DNA of 64,000 nucleotides from Corynebacterium gallinarum (GTDB lineage Bacteria > Actinomycetota > Actinomycetes > Mycobacteriales > Mycobacteriaceae), in NCBI RefSeq assembly GCF_014837045.1, contig NZ_JACSPR010000002.1, positions 62,001 through 126,000 on the forward strand, read 5' to 3'. The first letter of the stretch is position 1; every line of letters begins with the position of its first letter. Below, in pieces: positions 26,721-35,310 of the stretch. Below the pieces are notes generated by a model. The model saw only the letters and a program-made list of their open reading frames with translations. It had not been told where the DNA came from and did not search any database. Both the position numbers and the translations under genes were made by a program.

Positions 26721-27953
26721 CTAGGACCAGGTGGCGTTGACCAGGTAGTTGGCGGCGGCGCGGGCCTCGGCGCGCACCGTTGCCAGGTCCTCACCGACCA
26801 TGTTGACGTGCCCGATCTTGCGGCCCGGACGGAACCCCTTGCCGTAGAGGTGGATCTTGGCGTTCGGGTAGCGCCTCCAGACCTCGGCCATGCGGCGGGC
26901 CATCGGCTGCTCCGGATCCACGTCGGCGGCCAGGACATTGGCCATGACGGTGTACCCGGCGAGCGTGTCGGTGGAGCCGAGCGGGTAGTCGAGCACGGCG
27001 CGCAGGTGCTGCTCGAACTGGCTGGTCACGCACCCGTCCTGGGTCCAGTGGCCGGTGTTGTGCGGGCGCATGGCCAGCTCATTGACAAAGATCTCGGGCT
27101 GGCCGTTGGCGTCGCGGGTCTCGAACAGCTCGACGGCGAGCACACCGGTGACACCCAGTTCGGTGGCGATGCGCTCAGCCAGCCCGCGGGTGGAGTCCTG
27201 CAGCTGCGGCGAGAGCTCCGGTGCGGGAGCCACAGCCTCGGCGCACACGCCACCGCGCTGCACCGATTCCACGACCGGCCACGCGGCCGTCTCACCGGAG
27301 GGGGTGCGCGCGACCATCGCGGACAGCTCCCGGGTCAACGCGACCTTCTTCTCCGCCATCAGTGCGGTGCCGGCGTCCAGGAGCTTGACGACGAGTTCCT
27401 CCAACTCATCCCGCCCCTCCGGGAACCACACGCCGTGACCGTCATAACCACCGCGACGGGCCTTAAGGCACACCTGACCGTCCACAGCCTCGGAGAACGC
27501 GAGCGCATCCTCCACGTTGTCGATGGCGGCGAACGGGGGCACCGGTGCACCCAGCTCACGCAGGCGCTTGCGCATGACCAGCTTGTCCTGGGCGTTGACC
27601 AGGGCATCGGGGCCCGGCTGGACATTGACACCCTCGGAGATCAGCTGGCGCAGGTGCTCGGTGGGGACATGCTCGTGGTCGAAGGTCATGACATCGGCAC
27701 CCTTGAGCGCGCGACGCAGATCATCGATGTTGGTGTAGTCACCGATGACCACGTCGGCGGCGACCTGGGCTGCGGAGGCATCCGCGGCTCCGGCCAGCAG
27801 GCGGACCGACTGTCCGAGTTCGATGGCCTCGGTGTGCATCATGCGGGCAAGCTGACCGTCGCCGATCACAGCCACGACGGGCATGCCCGGGGCGTGTGCC
27901 GACGGGTTGCCGTCACCGTTGTCTGGACTGGTGTTCGTCTCGTTTAAAGTCAC
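26721..27953 (-). CDS. purK: N5-carboxyaminoimidazole ribonucleotide synthase
   Basis: ATP-grasp enzyme (410 residues) that carboxylates AIR at the expense of ATP. The N-terminal domain begins VVAVIGDGQLARMM, and the ATP-grasp part has CLKARRGGYDGHGVW and the Mg/ATP-binding FVNELAMRPHNTGHWT. A poorly conserved leader of about 25 residues precedes it, so the true start may be an internal codon near MPVVAVIG. It is the first gene of purK-purE-ydcF. The divergent side has a PH-domain gene on the same strand 48 bp upstream. Confidence 0.94.
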   Translation of the reverse strand: MTLNETNTSPDNGDGNPSAHAPGMPVVAVIGDGQLARMMHTEAIELGQSVRLLAGAADASAAQVAADVVIGDYTNIDDLRRALKGADVMTFDHEHVPTEHLRQLISEGVNVQPGPDALVNAQDKLVMRKRLRELGAPVPPFAAIDNVEDALAFSEAVDGQVCLKARRGGYDGHGVWFPEGRDELEELVVKLLDAGTALMAEKKVALTRELSAMVARTPSGETAAWPVVESVQRGGVCAEAVAPAPELSPQLQDSTRGLAERIATELGVTGVLAVELFETRDANGQPEIFVNELAMRPHNTGHWTQDGCVTSQFEQHLRAVLDYPLGSTDTLAGYTVMANVLAADVDPEQPMARRMAEVWRRYPNAKIHLYGKGFRPGRKIGHVNMVGEDLATVRAEARAAANYLVNATWS

Positions 27954-28001
27954 AGTGCCTAACTATAGCCAGCCGGACAGCTGCATCCCTACCGGCGATC
28001 C

Positions 28002-28493
28002 CTACCAGTGCTGCAGACCCCTGAGCACGGATTCCACCTTGCGTGCCTTGGGCACATCGGCCATCACATACGGGCGGTGCTGGCCCCCGACACCCAGGAT
28101 AAGGGTGTTGCGGCGACGCTGCACACCACGGAGATAGTTAATGGGGATGGAATCATAACGGGAGCGCAGACCAGAGGGGCGGACTAGGAGTTTGCGGTCG
28201 GTGACGGTGACCCGGTAGCGGCGCTGACGCAGCAGGGGCAGGACGAAACGCCACAGGGCGAGCACCGCCCAGATCGTCAGGATCACCTCGCGGGTGCCGT
28301 CCGGGAAATCGGTGGCGGGGACATAGCCGAACCTGTCGGGCAGACGGTCGAGATACCCGATGGCCATCCAGCACACCCCGGTGATGAGGATCAGCTCCAT
28401 CACGGGAAAGAGCATGGCCGACAGCGGGGATGTCAGATCCACATAGACGTGTTCCTGATCGGTGATCCTCTTATTCATTACTTTCCCCGACAT
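28002..28493 (-). CDS. Membrane protein with bacterial PH domain
   Basis: The protein (163 residues) has two membrane helices (about 23-45 and 70-92 counting from ATG 28493) followed by a bacterial PH (bPH2, DUF304-type) domain beginning R-R-Y-R-V-T-V-T-D-R-K-L-L-V. Such proteins sit in the plasma membrane with the PH domain in the cytoplasm; no ligand is known. Three starts are possible (GTG 28502, ATG 28493, ATG 28478); I prefer 28493 behind GGGTGG. It lies between birA and purK on the same strand, with 10 bp to the birA stop, as in C. glutamicum. Confidence 0.75.
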   Translation of the reverse strand: MSGKVMNKRITDQEHVYVDLTSPLSAMLFPVMELILITGVCWMAIGYLDRLPDRFGYVPATDFPDGTREVILTIWAVLALWRFVLPLLRQRRYRVTVTDRKLLVRPSGLRSRYDSIPINYLRGVQRRRNTLILGVGGQHRPYVMADVPKARKVESVLRGLQHW

Positions 28494-28503
28494 GTTTTCC
28501 ACC

Positions 28504-29337
28504 CTACTGCAGACGCAGGTGGGTCACCTCACCGGCGTTGAGGGTATGGGTCTTCCCCTCTTCATCCCTCACCATCAGCTGTCCCCCCTCGGCGATCCCG
28601 ACGGCCACACCCAGCAGTTCCCTGTCCCCGGGCAGGATCACCCGGACGTCCTGCCCGAGGCTGGAGCACACCGCACGGTAGTCATCGAGCCACACCGTCT
28701 CCCCGCGTTCCCAGTCACTGATCCGGGTATGGATATGCCCCAGCACGCTGATGAGCAGCTCGGTGCGGTCTATGTCATAACCCTCCAGCGCCAGGGAGGT
28801 GGCGTGGGGAACCGGCAGTTCCTCCGTGGTGAGGTTCAGGTTGATGCCGATGCCGATCACCACGGCGGGTGTTGAATCCAGGGAGGTTGCCTCCACCAGG
28901 ATGCCGCAGAGTTTATGTCCATTGATCAGGACATCATTGGGCCATTTCAGCCCCGCCCCATCCACACCGAAAGACCGGAGGGTGTCGATGAGCGCCAGAC
29001 CACAGGCCAGCGGGACGGTGCCCAGGTGTGCCAGCAGCGCGGGACGGGGGCGGAACAGTACAGAGAAGATCGCCTGCGATCCTTCCGGCGCGGTCCACGG
29101 CCGGCCCAGACGCCCACGCCCACTGCCCTGGTAATCGGTTGTGGCCACGGTCCAGTCCGGGGCGCCCTCCCGCTCCGCATCCAACAGATCCGCATTGGTG
29201 GACCCCGTCGACGGGGTGTAATCCACCCGGGCATAGGGTCCGTGGTCCACCATGGCCACGCGGAGGCGGTCGATATCGAGTGGCTGACGGGAGGGCAGGG
29301 AGTACGTGGCGGCGGGATCAAGGGTCATAAGGGTCAA
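28504..29337 (-). CDS. birA: Biotin--[acyl-CoA carboxylase] ligase
   Basis: Group I biotin protein ligase of 277 residues, without the N-terminal DNA-binding domain of E. coli BirA. It activates biotin and attaches it to carrier lysines such as those of AccBC and Pyc, both encoded in this window. The biotinyl-AMP loop is G-R-G-R-L-G-R-P-W (73-81), and KWPND lies near 130. A small C-terminal domain (about 225-277) is present. It is divergent from accD1 with a 425-bp spacer. Since it lacks the HTH, biotin-dependent repression would need another factor such as BioQ. Confidence 0.93.
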   Translation of the reverse strand: MTLMTLDPAATYSLPSRQPLDIDRLRVAMVDHGPYARVDYTPSTGSTNADLLDAEREGAPDWTVATTDYQGSGRGRLGRPWTAPEGSQAIFSVLFRPRPALLAHLGTVPLACGLALIDTLRSFGVDGAGLKWPNDVLINGHKLCGILVEATSLDSTPAVVIGIGINLNLTTEELPVPHATSLALEGYDIDRTELLISVLGHIHTRISDWERGETVWLDDYRAVCSSLGQDVRVILPGDRELLGVAVGIAEGGQLMVRDEEGKTHTLNAGEVTHLRLQ

Positions 29338-29762
29338 TCTAGTCCGGCACCTGAGCAGTGTTCAATCGAAACTCCATCAACAGCAGGCAGTGTCGCACAT
29401 CCCCCTGCCCCGGCGGTGTTGTTCCCGGCACATCACCCCCGGGATCGGGACTCCGCCACTAGTCTCTGACCGACCGACTCCACGCCCGACACCTGCGGAA
29501 ACCGCAGAAACCGACCCTCCCGGGGTGGGGTGGATGCGCCCGCGGAACGGCAAGCGGAACGAGCCGCGGTGGGCGTCGGCACGCGTCGGTGCGCGACATC
29601 CGGCGACCCGCCGTGGCCCCTCCGACACGACATCACCCCGACACGGCGGAGAAAGTTTCATGCTGAAAAACTATCGCTGTGCAGGGAGGATCCAAAATGT
29701 GACCTATTTCACGGAGAAAAGATTGTGGACGATACCCCCGGGTACGGCTACCATTCCAAAAC
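29338..29762. other. 425-bp spacer between birA and accD1
   Basis: No gene is supported here. It holds the divergent promoters. The right end has TACCAT at 29749-29754 just before accD1. The centre (about 29520-29660) is GC-rich with several short CGTCGG/CCGACG elements that may form hairpins. Confidence 0.5.
29749..29754 (+). promoter_or_regulatory. -10 box of a probable leaderless accD1 transcript
   Basis: TACCAT (TANNNT) ends 8 bases before the accD1 ATG; no ribosome site is present in ATTCCAAAAC. TTGTGG at 29723-29728 is a weak -35 candidate with long spacing. Confidence 0.5.
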
Positions 29763-31394
29763 ATGACCATTTCCTCACCTTTGATTGACGTCGCAAACCT
29801 GCCAGACATCAACACCACCGCCGGCAAGATCGCCGACCTGAAGGCCCGCCGGGCGGAAGCCCACTTCCCCATGGGTGAAAAGGCCGTAGAGAAGGTCCAC
29901 GCGGCCAACCGCCTCACCGCGCGTGAACGACTTGATTACCTGCTCGATGAGGGCTCCTTCATCGAAACCGATCAGCTCGCCCGCCACCGCACCACCGCAT
30001 TCGGCCTGGGCAACAAGCGCCCGGCCACCGACGGCATCGTCACCGGCTGGGGCACCATCGACGGCCGCGAGGTCTGTATCTTCTCCCAGGACGGCACCGT
30101 CTTCGGCGGCGCCCTCGGTGAGGTGTACGGCGAGAAGATGATCAAGATCATGGAGCTGGCCATCGACACCGGCCGCCCACTCATCGGCCTGTACGAGGGT
30201 GCAGGTGCCCGCATCCAGGACGGTGCGGTCTCCCTCGACTTCATCTCCCAGACCTTCTATCAGAACATCCAGGCCTCCGGTGTGATCCCGCAGATCTCCG
30301 TGATCATGGGCGCCTGCGCCGGCGGCAACGCCTACGGCCCCGCCCTGACCGACTTCGTGGTCATGGTGGACAAGACCTCCAAGATGTTCGTCACCGGCCC
30401 CGACGTGATCAAGACCGTCACCGGTGAGGAGATCACCCAGGAGGAGCTCGGCGGAGCAACCACCCACATGGTCACCGCCGGCAACTCCCACTACACCGCC
30501 GCCACCGATGAGGAGGCCCTCGACTGGGTCCAGGACCTCGTCTCCTTCCTGCCCTCCAACAACCGCACCTACGCCCCGGTTGAGGAGTTCGACGAGGAGG
30601 ACGGCGGCATCGCCGAGAACATCACCGCCGATGACCTCAAGCTGGATGAGATCATCCCGGATTCCGCCACCGTGCCCTATGACGTGCGCGATGTCATCGA
30701 GTGCCTCACCGATGACGGTGAGTACCTGGAGATCCAGGCCGACCGCGCCGAGAACGTCGTCATCGCGTTCGGCCGCATCGAGGGCCAGTCCGTTGGTTTC
30801 GTCGCCAACCAGCCGACCCAGTTCGCCGGCTGCCTGGACATCGACTCCTCCGAGAAGGCTGCCCGCTTCATCCGCACCTGCGACGCCTTCAACATCCCGA
30901 TCGTCATGCTTGTCGACGTCCCCGGCTTCCTCCCCGGCGCCGGCCAGGAGTACGGCGGCATCCTCCGTCGTGGCGCCAAGCTGCTCTACGCCTACGGTGA
31001 GGCCACCGTCCCGAAGATCACCGTGACCATGCGCAAGGCCTACGGTGGCGCGTACTGCGTCATGGGGTCCAAGGGCCTGGGCGCGGACATCAACCTCGCC
31101 TGGCCGACCGCGCAGATCGCCGTCATGGGTGCCGCCGGCGCCGTCCAGTTCATCTACCGCAAGGAGCTCATGGCCGCTGACGCCAAGGGCCTGGACACCG
31201 TCGCCCTGGCACAGTCCTTCGAGCGCGAGTACGAGGACCACATGCTCAACCCGTACCTCGCCGCCGAGCGTGGCCTCATCGACGCAGTGATCCTGCCGTC
31301 CGAGACCCGTGGCCAGATCACCCGCAACCTGCGTCTGCTCAAGCACAAGAACGTCTCCCGTCCCGCACGCAAGCACGGCAACATGCCGCTGTAA
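29763..31394 (+). CDS. accD1: Acetyl-CoA carboxylase carboxyltransferase subunit AccD1 (DtsR1)
   Basis: Beta-type carboxyltransferase of 543 residues, the length of C. glutamicum DtsR1. With AccBC and AccE it makes malonyl-CoA for fatty-acid synthesis. Both crotonase-like halves are present; oxyanion-hole segments are [13 protein letters not shown] and [16 protein letters not shown] in the N-half and [12 protein letters not shown] and [15 protein letters not shown] in the C-half. It is about 60-65 percent identical by eye to the next gene, dtsR2, so the two are tandem paralogues. Position next to birA identifies it as accD1 rather than dtsR2. Translation is probably leaderless. In C. glutamicum the gene is a FasR target; I could not identify the operator. 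Confidence 0.95.
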   Translation: MTISSPLIDVANLPDINTTAGKIADLKARRAEAHFPMGEKAVEKVHAANRLTARERLDYLLDEGSFIETDQLARHRTTAFGLGNKRPATDGIVTGWGTIDGREVCIFSQDGTVFGGALGEVYGEKMIKIMELAIDTGRPLIGLYEGAGARIQDGAVSLDFISQTFYQNIQASGVIPQISVIMGACAGGNAYGPALTDFVVMVDKTSKMFVTGPDVIKTVTGEEITQEELGGATTHMVTAGNSHYTAATDEEALDWVQDLVSFLPSNNRTYAPVEEFDEEDGGIAENITADDLKLDEIIPDSATVPYDVRDVIECLTDDGEYLEIQADRAENVVIAFGRIEGQSVGFVANQPTQFAGCLDIDSSEKAARFIRTCDAFNIPIVMLVDVPGFLPGAGQEYGGILRRGAKLLYAYGEATVPKITVTMRKAYGGAYCVMGSKGLGADINLAWPTAQIAVMGAAGAVQFIYRKELMAADAKGLDTVALAQSFEREYEDHMLNPYLAAERGLIDAVILPSETRGQITRNLRLLKHKNVSRPARKHGNMPL

Positions 31395-31413
31395 GCACCT
31401 GCGATCACCCGCA

Positions 31414-31451
31414 CGCCCGCACCCCAGGCCACCCGCCGCATGGTGCGGGCG
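31414..31451 (+). terminator. Hairpin terminator after accD1
   Basis: CGCCCGCACC (31414-31423) pairs with GGTGCGGGCG (31442-31451); a short GTGTGTTTC follows. It lies 20 bp past the accD1 stop. Confidence 0.6.
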
Positions 31452-31464
31452 GTGTGTTTCCGGT

Positions 31465-31477
31465 GCTTGTCGACGCC
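31465..31477 (+). repeat. Dispersed motif GCTTGTCGACGCC, intergenic copy after accD1
   Basis: A full 13-base copy, 14 bp after the terminator stem. Confidence 0.65.
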
Positions 31478-31855
31478 CGGACACACCCCCTCAGGATGTG
31501 ATCTGACCCGGCACCGACTCCCCTGGTTGAACCCTGCCACATACCCTGACCCACACCTGACCGGGGTCACTTTCCACCTCACGGGGGGAGGAGGTCACAT
31601 GGGCCACACGCTGGGGTTATGTGAAAGTGTGGGCAGATCGACCGGGCAAATCTGGGAAATAAGGGGCATGGTGAACTAGCATTCCCCTTAGCGAATGGTG
31701 AGAATCGCGGACCCCGCGATATCCCAACCGGTCGTAAATTCATGTGCCGCCACAATCCCCTCACCAGGGGATTGGATGTAGCTCGATCTGCATCCAACGT
31801 GGCGGAATTCACCGTGAACAAGTCCCCGTATTACTCACGAACTCACACCAGGATT

Positions 31856-31861
31856 TAGACT
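31856..31861 (+). promoter_or_regulatory. -10 box of a probable leaderless dtsR2 transcript
   Basis: TAGACT ends 8 bases before the dtsR2 ATG (intervening AAGAAACC has no ribosome site), the same geometry as for accD1. Confidence 0.5.
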
Positions 31862-31869
31862 AAGAAACC

Positions 31870-33483
31870 ATGACTGCAGCAACGACAGCACCTGACCTGA
31901 CCACCACCGCCGGCAAACTCGCGGATCTCCGCGCCCGCCTTTCCGAGGCCCAGGCCCCCATGGGCCAGGCTTCCGTGGAGAAGGTGCATGGCGCAGGTAA
32001 GAAGACCGCACGTGAGCGCATCGAGTACCTGCTCGACGAGGACTCCTTCGTGGAGGTCGACGCCCTCGCCCGCCACCGTTCCAAGAACTTCGGCCTGGAC
32101 TCCAAGCGCCCGGTCACCGACGGTGTTGTCACCGGTTACGGCACCATCGATGGCCGCAAGGTCTGTGTCTTCTCCCAGGACGGCGCCGTCTTCGGCGGTG
32201 CCCTCGGTGAGGTCTACGGCGAGAAGATCGTCAAGATCATGGACCTGGCCATCAAGACCGGTGTTCCCCTCATTGGCATCAACGAGGGCGCCGGCGCCCG
32301 CATCCAGGAAGGCGTTGTCTCCCTGGGTCTGTACTCCCAGATCTTCTACCGCAACACCCAGGCCTCCGGTGTCATCCCGCAGATCTCCCTGATCATGGGC
32401 GCATGTGCCGGTGGCCACGTGTACTCCCCCGCCCTGACCGACTTCATCATCATGGTGGACAAGACCTCCAAGATGTTCATCACCGGCCCCGACGTGATCA
32501 AGACCGTCACCGGTGAGGAGGTCACCCAGGAGGAACTGGGTGGCGCGTACACCCACATGGCGCAGTCCGGCACCTCGCACTACACCGCGGCCGATGACTC
32601 CGACGCCCTCGACTGGGTCCGCGACCTGGTCAGCTACCTGCCGTCCAACAACCGCGCGGAGACCCCACGCCAGGACGCCGACATCATGGTGGGCTCCATC
32701 AAGGAGAACATCACCGAGACCGATCTCGAGCTGGATACCCTGATCCCGGATTCCCCGAACCAGCCGTACGACATGAAGGATGTCATCACCCGCCTCGTCG
32801 ATGACGCCGAGTTCTTCGAGATCCAGGAGGGTTACGCCGAGAACATCCTCTGTGGCTTCGCCCGCATCGAGGGTCGTGCCGTGGGCATTGTGGCCAACCA
32901 GCCGATGCAGTTCGCCGGCTGCCTGGACATCAAGGCATCCGAGAAGGCCGCCCGCTTCATCCGCACCTGCGACGCCTTCAACATCCCGATCATCGAGCTT
33001 GTCGACGTCCCCGGCTTCCTGCCCGGCACCAACCAGGAGTTCGACGGCATCATCCGCCGTGGCGCGAAGCTGCTCTACGCCTACGCTGAGGCCACCGTCG
33101 GCAAGATCACCGTGATCACCCGCAAGTCCTACGGCGGTGCCTACTGCGTCATGGGCTCCAAGGACATGGGTGCAGACCTGGTCTTCGCATGGCCCACCGC
33201 GCAGATCGCCGTCATGGGTGCCTCCGGCGCCGTCGGCTTCATCTACCGCAAGGAGCTCAAGCAGGCTGCAGCAGCCGGCGAGGATGTCACCGCACTGATG
33301 AAGAAGTACGAGCAGGAGTACGAGGAGACCCTGGTCAACCCGTACATGGCTGCCGAGCGTGGCTACGTCGACGCCGTCATCCCACCATCCGAGACCCGCG
33401 GCCAGATCATCGAGGGTCTGCGCCTGCTCGACCGCAAGGTGGTCAACGTCCCGGCCAAGAAGCACGGTAACATCCCGCTGTAA
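31870..33483 (+). CDS. dtsR2: Acyl-CoA carboxylase carboxyltransferase subunit DtsR2
   Basis: Carboxyltransferase of 537 residues, paralogue of AccD1 in tandem. It has [42 protein letters not shown] and [17 protein letters not shown]. In C. glutamicum the second gene is dtsR2 (accD2-type naming also exists) and lies between accD1 and accE. Candidate substrates are propionyl-CoA or longer acyl-CoA; in the mycolate literature acyl-CoA carboxylase uses AccD2/AccD3, so the nomenclature should be checked. A 7-bp hairpin (33495-33513) and 65 bp separate it from accE. Translation is probably leaderless. Confidence 0.92.
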   Translation: MTAATTAPDLTTTAGKLADLRARLSEAQAPMGQASVEKVHGAGKKTARERIEYLLDEDSFVEVDALARHRSKNFGLDSKRPVTDGVVTGYGTIDGRKVCVFSQDGAVFGGALGEVYGEKIVKIMDLAIKTGVPLIGINEGAGARIQEGVVSLGLYSQIFYRNTQASGVIPQISLIMGACAGGHVYSPALTDFIIMVDKTSKMFITGPDVIKTVTGEEVTQEELGGAYTHMAQSGTSHYTAADDSDALDWVRDLVSYLPSNNRAETPRQDADIMVGSIKENITETDLELDTLIPDSPNQPYDMKDVITRLVDDAEFFEIQEGYAENILCGFARIEGRAVGIVANQPMQFAGCLDIKASEKAARFIRTCDAFNIPIIELVDVPGFLPGTNQEFDGIIRRGAKLLYAYAEATVGKITVITRKSYGGAYCVMGSKDMGADLVFAWPTAQIAVMGASGAVGFIYRKELKQAAAAGEDVTALMKKYEQEYEETLVNPYMAAERGYVDAVIPPSETRGQIIEGLRLLDRKVVNVPAKKHGNIPL

Positions 33484-33548
33484 ACCGTCTTCCCCTCCGG
33501 CACCACGCCGGAGAAGGCTTTGTCCACAGATTTTCTTAAAGGAGAACC

Positions 33549-33788
33549 ATGTCCGAAGAGACCACCCCCGAGGCACCACAGAAGCCCGTCCTCCAGGTGC
33601 TGTCAGGCAACCCGGATGACTCCCAGGTGGCCGCTCTGACCGTCCTGTTCGCGGGGTTGGCCTCCGCGGCTGCGGCCTCCGCTGACACCGTGGAGAAGGA
33701 CCGCAACCGGTGGGGCAGCCTGGAGGAGCGTCTGCAGCGCCCGGCGACCTACAACCCGAGTGCCTTCCAGAACGTGAGCTTCTACTAG
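33549..33788 (+). CDS. accE: Acyl-CoA carboxylase epsilon-like subunit AccE
   Basis: Small protein of 79 residues. The core L-Q-V-L-S-G-N-P-D-D-S-Q-V-A-A-L-T-V-L matches AccE/epsilon subunits that stabilise the AccBC-AccD complexes in corynebacteria, and the end (RWGSLEERLQRPATYNPSAFQN) is the usual W-x-x-x-x-R...P tail. An AAAGGAG site lies 5 bases upstream, unlike the two leaderless carboxyltransferase genes before it. The neighbourhood dtsR1-dtsR2-accE matches C. glutamicum. A strong terminator follows. Confidence 0.92.
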   Translation: MSEETTPEAPQKPVLQVLSGNPDDSQVAALTVLFAGLASAAAASADTVEKDRNRWGSLEERLQRPATYNPSAFQNVSFY

Positions 33789-33806
33789 AGTCTCACCACC
33801 TAAAGA

Positions 33807-33849
33807 CAAGGGACACCGTGATCCGATCAGGATCGCGGTGTCCTTTGTT
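33807..33849 (+). terminator. Strong hairpin terminator after accE
   Basis: A 19-bp stem with two imperfect pairs (33807-33825 with 33831-33849; core GGACACCG and its complement), 5-base loop, ending in TTTGTT, 18 bp after the accE stop. Confidence 0.85.
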
Positions 33850-33868
33850 GTGACTAGACTCTGTCCTC

Positions 33869-34462
33869 ATGCAGATCGTCCTCGCCTCACAGTCCCCCTC
33901 CCGTCTCATGATCCTCCGGCAGGCCGGTGTGGAACCGGTGATCCACCCCGCCCACGTGGACGAGGACGCCATCATCGCACAGCTTGACGGCGCGGACCCT
34001 GACGAGATTGTCACCCGTCTGGCCCTGGCCAAGGCCCAGGCCATCGCCCCGGAACACCCCGGTGATGTGGTCATCGGTGGGGATTCCATGCTGCTCCTGG
34101 ACGGCCAGCTGCAGGGCAAGCCCCACACCCCGGAGGCGACCATCGAGCGGTGGCGGCAGCAGCGTGGCCGGACCGCGCACCTGATCACCGGGCATGCAAT
34201 CTGCCTGGGTGAGCGTCGCGTGGTGGAGGCATCACGCACCACGATCCACTTCGCCGACGCCAGCGACGCCGATATCGAGGCCTATGCCCGCTCCGGTGAA
34301 CCCCTGCAGTGCGCCGGTGCGTTCACCCTGGAGGCCCTCGGTGGTTGGTTTATCGACGCCATCGAGGGTGATCCCTCATCCGTCATCGGTCTGTCACTGC
34401 CGGTGGTGCGCCGGGCACTCTACAGTTTCGGGCTCAACGCCAGCGACTTCTGGACGGAGTGA
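33869..34462 (+). CDS. maf: Maf family nucleoside triphosphate pyrophosphatase
   Basis: The protein (197 residues) starts M-Q-I-V-L-A-S-Q-S-P-S-R, the phosphate-binding signature of Maf house-cleaning enzymes that hydrolyse non-canonical (d)NTPs, and has V-I-G-G-D-S-M-L-L-L-D-G for the catalytic Asp. The C-terminal segment GGWFIDAIEGDPSSVIGLSLPVV is characteristic. The substrate class (YhdE- or YceF-type) cannot be called here. The stop overlaps the ATG of the next gene. In C. glutamicum maf also follows accE. Confidence 0.92.
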   Translation: MQIVLASQSPSRLMILRQAGVEPVIHPAHVDEDAIIAQLDGADPDEIVTRLALAKAQAIAPEHPGDVVIGGDSMLLLDGQLQGKPHTPEATIERWRQQRGRTAHLITGHAICLGERRVVEASRTTIHFADASDADIEAYARSGEPLQCAGAFTLEALGGWFIDAIEGDPSSVIGLSLPVVRRALYSFGLNASDFWTE

Positions 34463-35310
34463 TGCTGCGGGGGATCCTCACATCCATTGCAATCCTGTGG
34501 CTGCTCACCCCGGTCATCCCGTTCATCCACCCGGTCATGATCGCCATCCAGGCGGGTGCCTGGATGGCCGTGGTGGTGTTGGTTCTGCTCATCCTGCCCG
34601 GGTGGAGGACACGCCTGACCGCCGTGGTGGTGCTGCTGGCGTTTCTGGAAATACCCCACCTGCGTCCCGTGCCGGAATCCCCGGAGGGGGCCATCCGGGT
34701 GGCGGTGATGAACACCCAGTACCAGCGCACTGATCCGGATGAGTTGTCCGCCGAGATCACCGCGGTTGCCCCCGATGTTGTGGTGCTCGCGGAGACCACC
34801 CGCGATGAGGCCACCGCCGTGGCCTCGGCCACCGGGCTGACCATCACCGGTCCCCCGATCAAGACCGGTGGTTCCGGGGTGGCGGTCCTCATGCGGGAGG
34901 CGGCGACGGTGGGCCCGCAGCTGCGGGCCGGACTGCACCAGCTACCGGTCGTCGACAAGCAGGGGGTGACGGTGGTGGGTGTGCACACCGTCGCGCCGGT
35001 CAACGGGCGTCAGATCCAGCTGTGGACCCATGATTTCGAGCAGTTGCGCAGCGTGACGGAGGGGACCGCGCCGCTGATCATGGCCGGTGACTTCAACGCC
35101 GGTGTCCTCCACCCGACGTTCCGGTCGCTGGGGCTGCGTGACTGCGCACCCCGGACGCCCACGTGGCCGTCGTTCGCGGCGGTGCTCAGGATTGATCACA
35201 TCCTGGTGCGTCCGGAGGCCAGCTGTGGTGCCTCGGGGGCGTTCCGGGTGTCCGGCACCGATCATGTGGGGGTGTGGGCGGATGTCATCCCCCGGTCTGA
35301 CATCGCCTAG
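34462..35310 (+). CDS. Membrane endonuclease/exonuclease/phosphatase (EEP) family protein
   Basis: The protein (282 residues) has two or three membrane helices (about 5-70) followed by an EEP domain on the outside: VAVMNTQY (N in the first metal motif), VVVLAETT (the Glu), LIMAGDFNAGVLHP (D and N), IDHILV, and G-T-D-H-V-G-V-W at the end (catalytic His). The fold covers phosphatases, phospholipases and nucleases; secretion makes a nuclease or phosphodiesterase likely but not certain. The ATG overlaps the maf stop (TGATG). The last codons overlap the convergent acyltransferase gene by 4 bp. Confidence 0.82.
   Translation: MLRGILTSIAILWLLTPVIPFIHPVMIAIQAGAWMAVVVLVLLILPGWRTRLTAVVVLLAFLEIPHLRPVPESPEGAIRVAVMNTQYQRTDPDELSAEITAVAPDVVVLAETTRDEATAVASATGLTITGPPIKTGGSGVAVLMREAATVGPQLRAGLHQLPVVDKQGVTVVGVHTVAPVNGRQIQLWTHDFEQLRSVTEGTAPLIMAGDFNAGVLHPTFRSLGLRDCAPRTPTWPSFAAVLRIDHILVRPEASCGASGAFRVSGTDHVGVWADVIPRSDIA

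Larger units (their letters stand above)
31395..31869. other. 475-bp spacer between accD1 and dtsR2
   Basis: No gene is supported. It holds the accD1 terminator (31414-31451), one dispersed-motif copy (31465-31477), a CCCCTTAGCG element (31684-31693) that also occurs upstream of accBC, and the dtsR2 promoter. Confidence 0.5.

Noticed and set aside
29775..31484. Long open frames antisense to accD1 (and similarly to dtsR2, accBC, sahH and the fusion gene)
   Set aside because: They mirror high-GC coding sequence on the other strand, lack ribosome sites and resemble no protein family.
33495..33513. 7-bp hairpin between dtsR2 and accE as a terminator
   Set aside because: Short stem, no T-run, and accE is expected to be co-transcribed; at most a weak attenuator.
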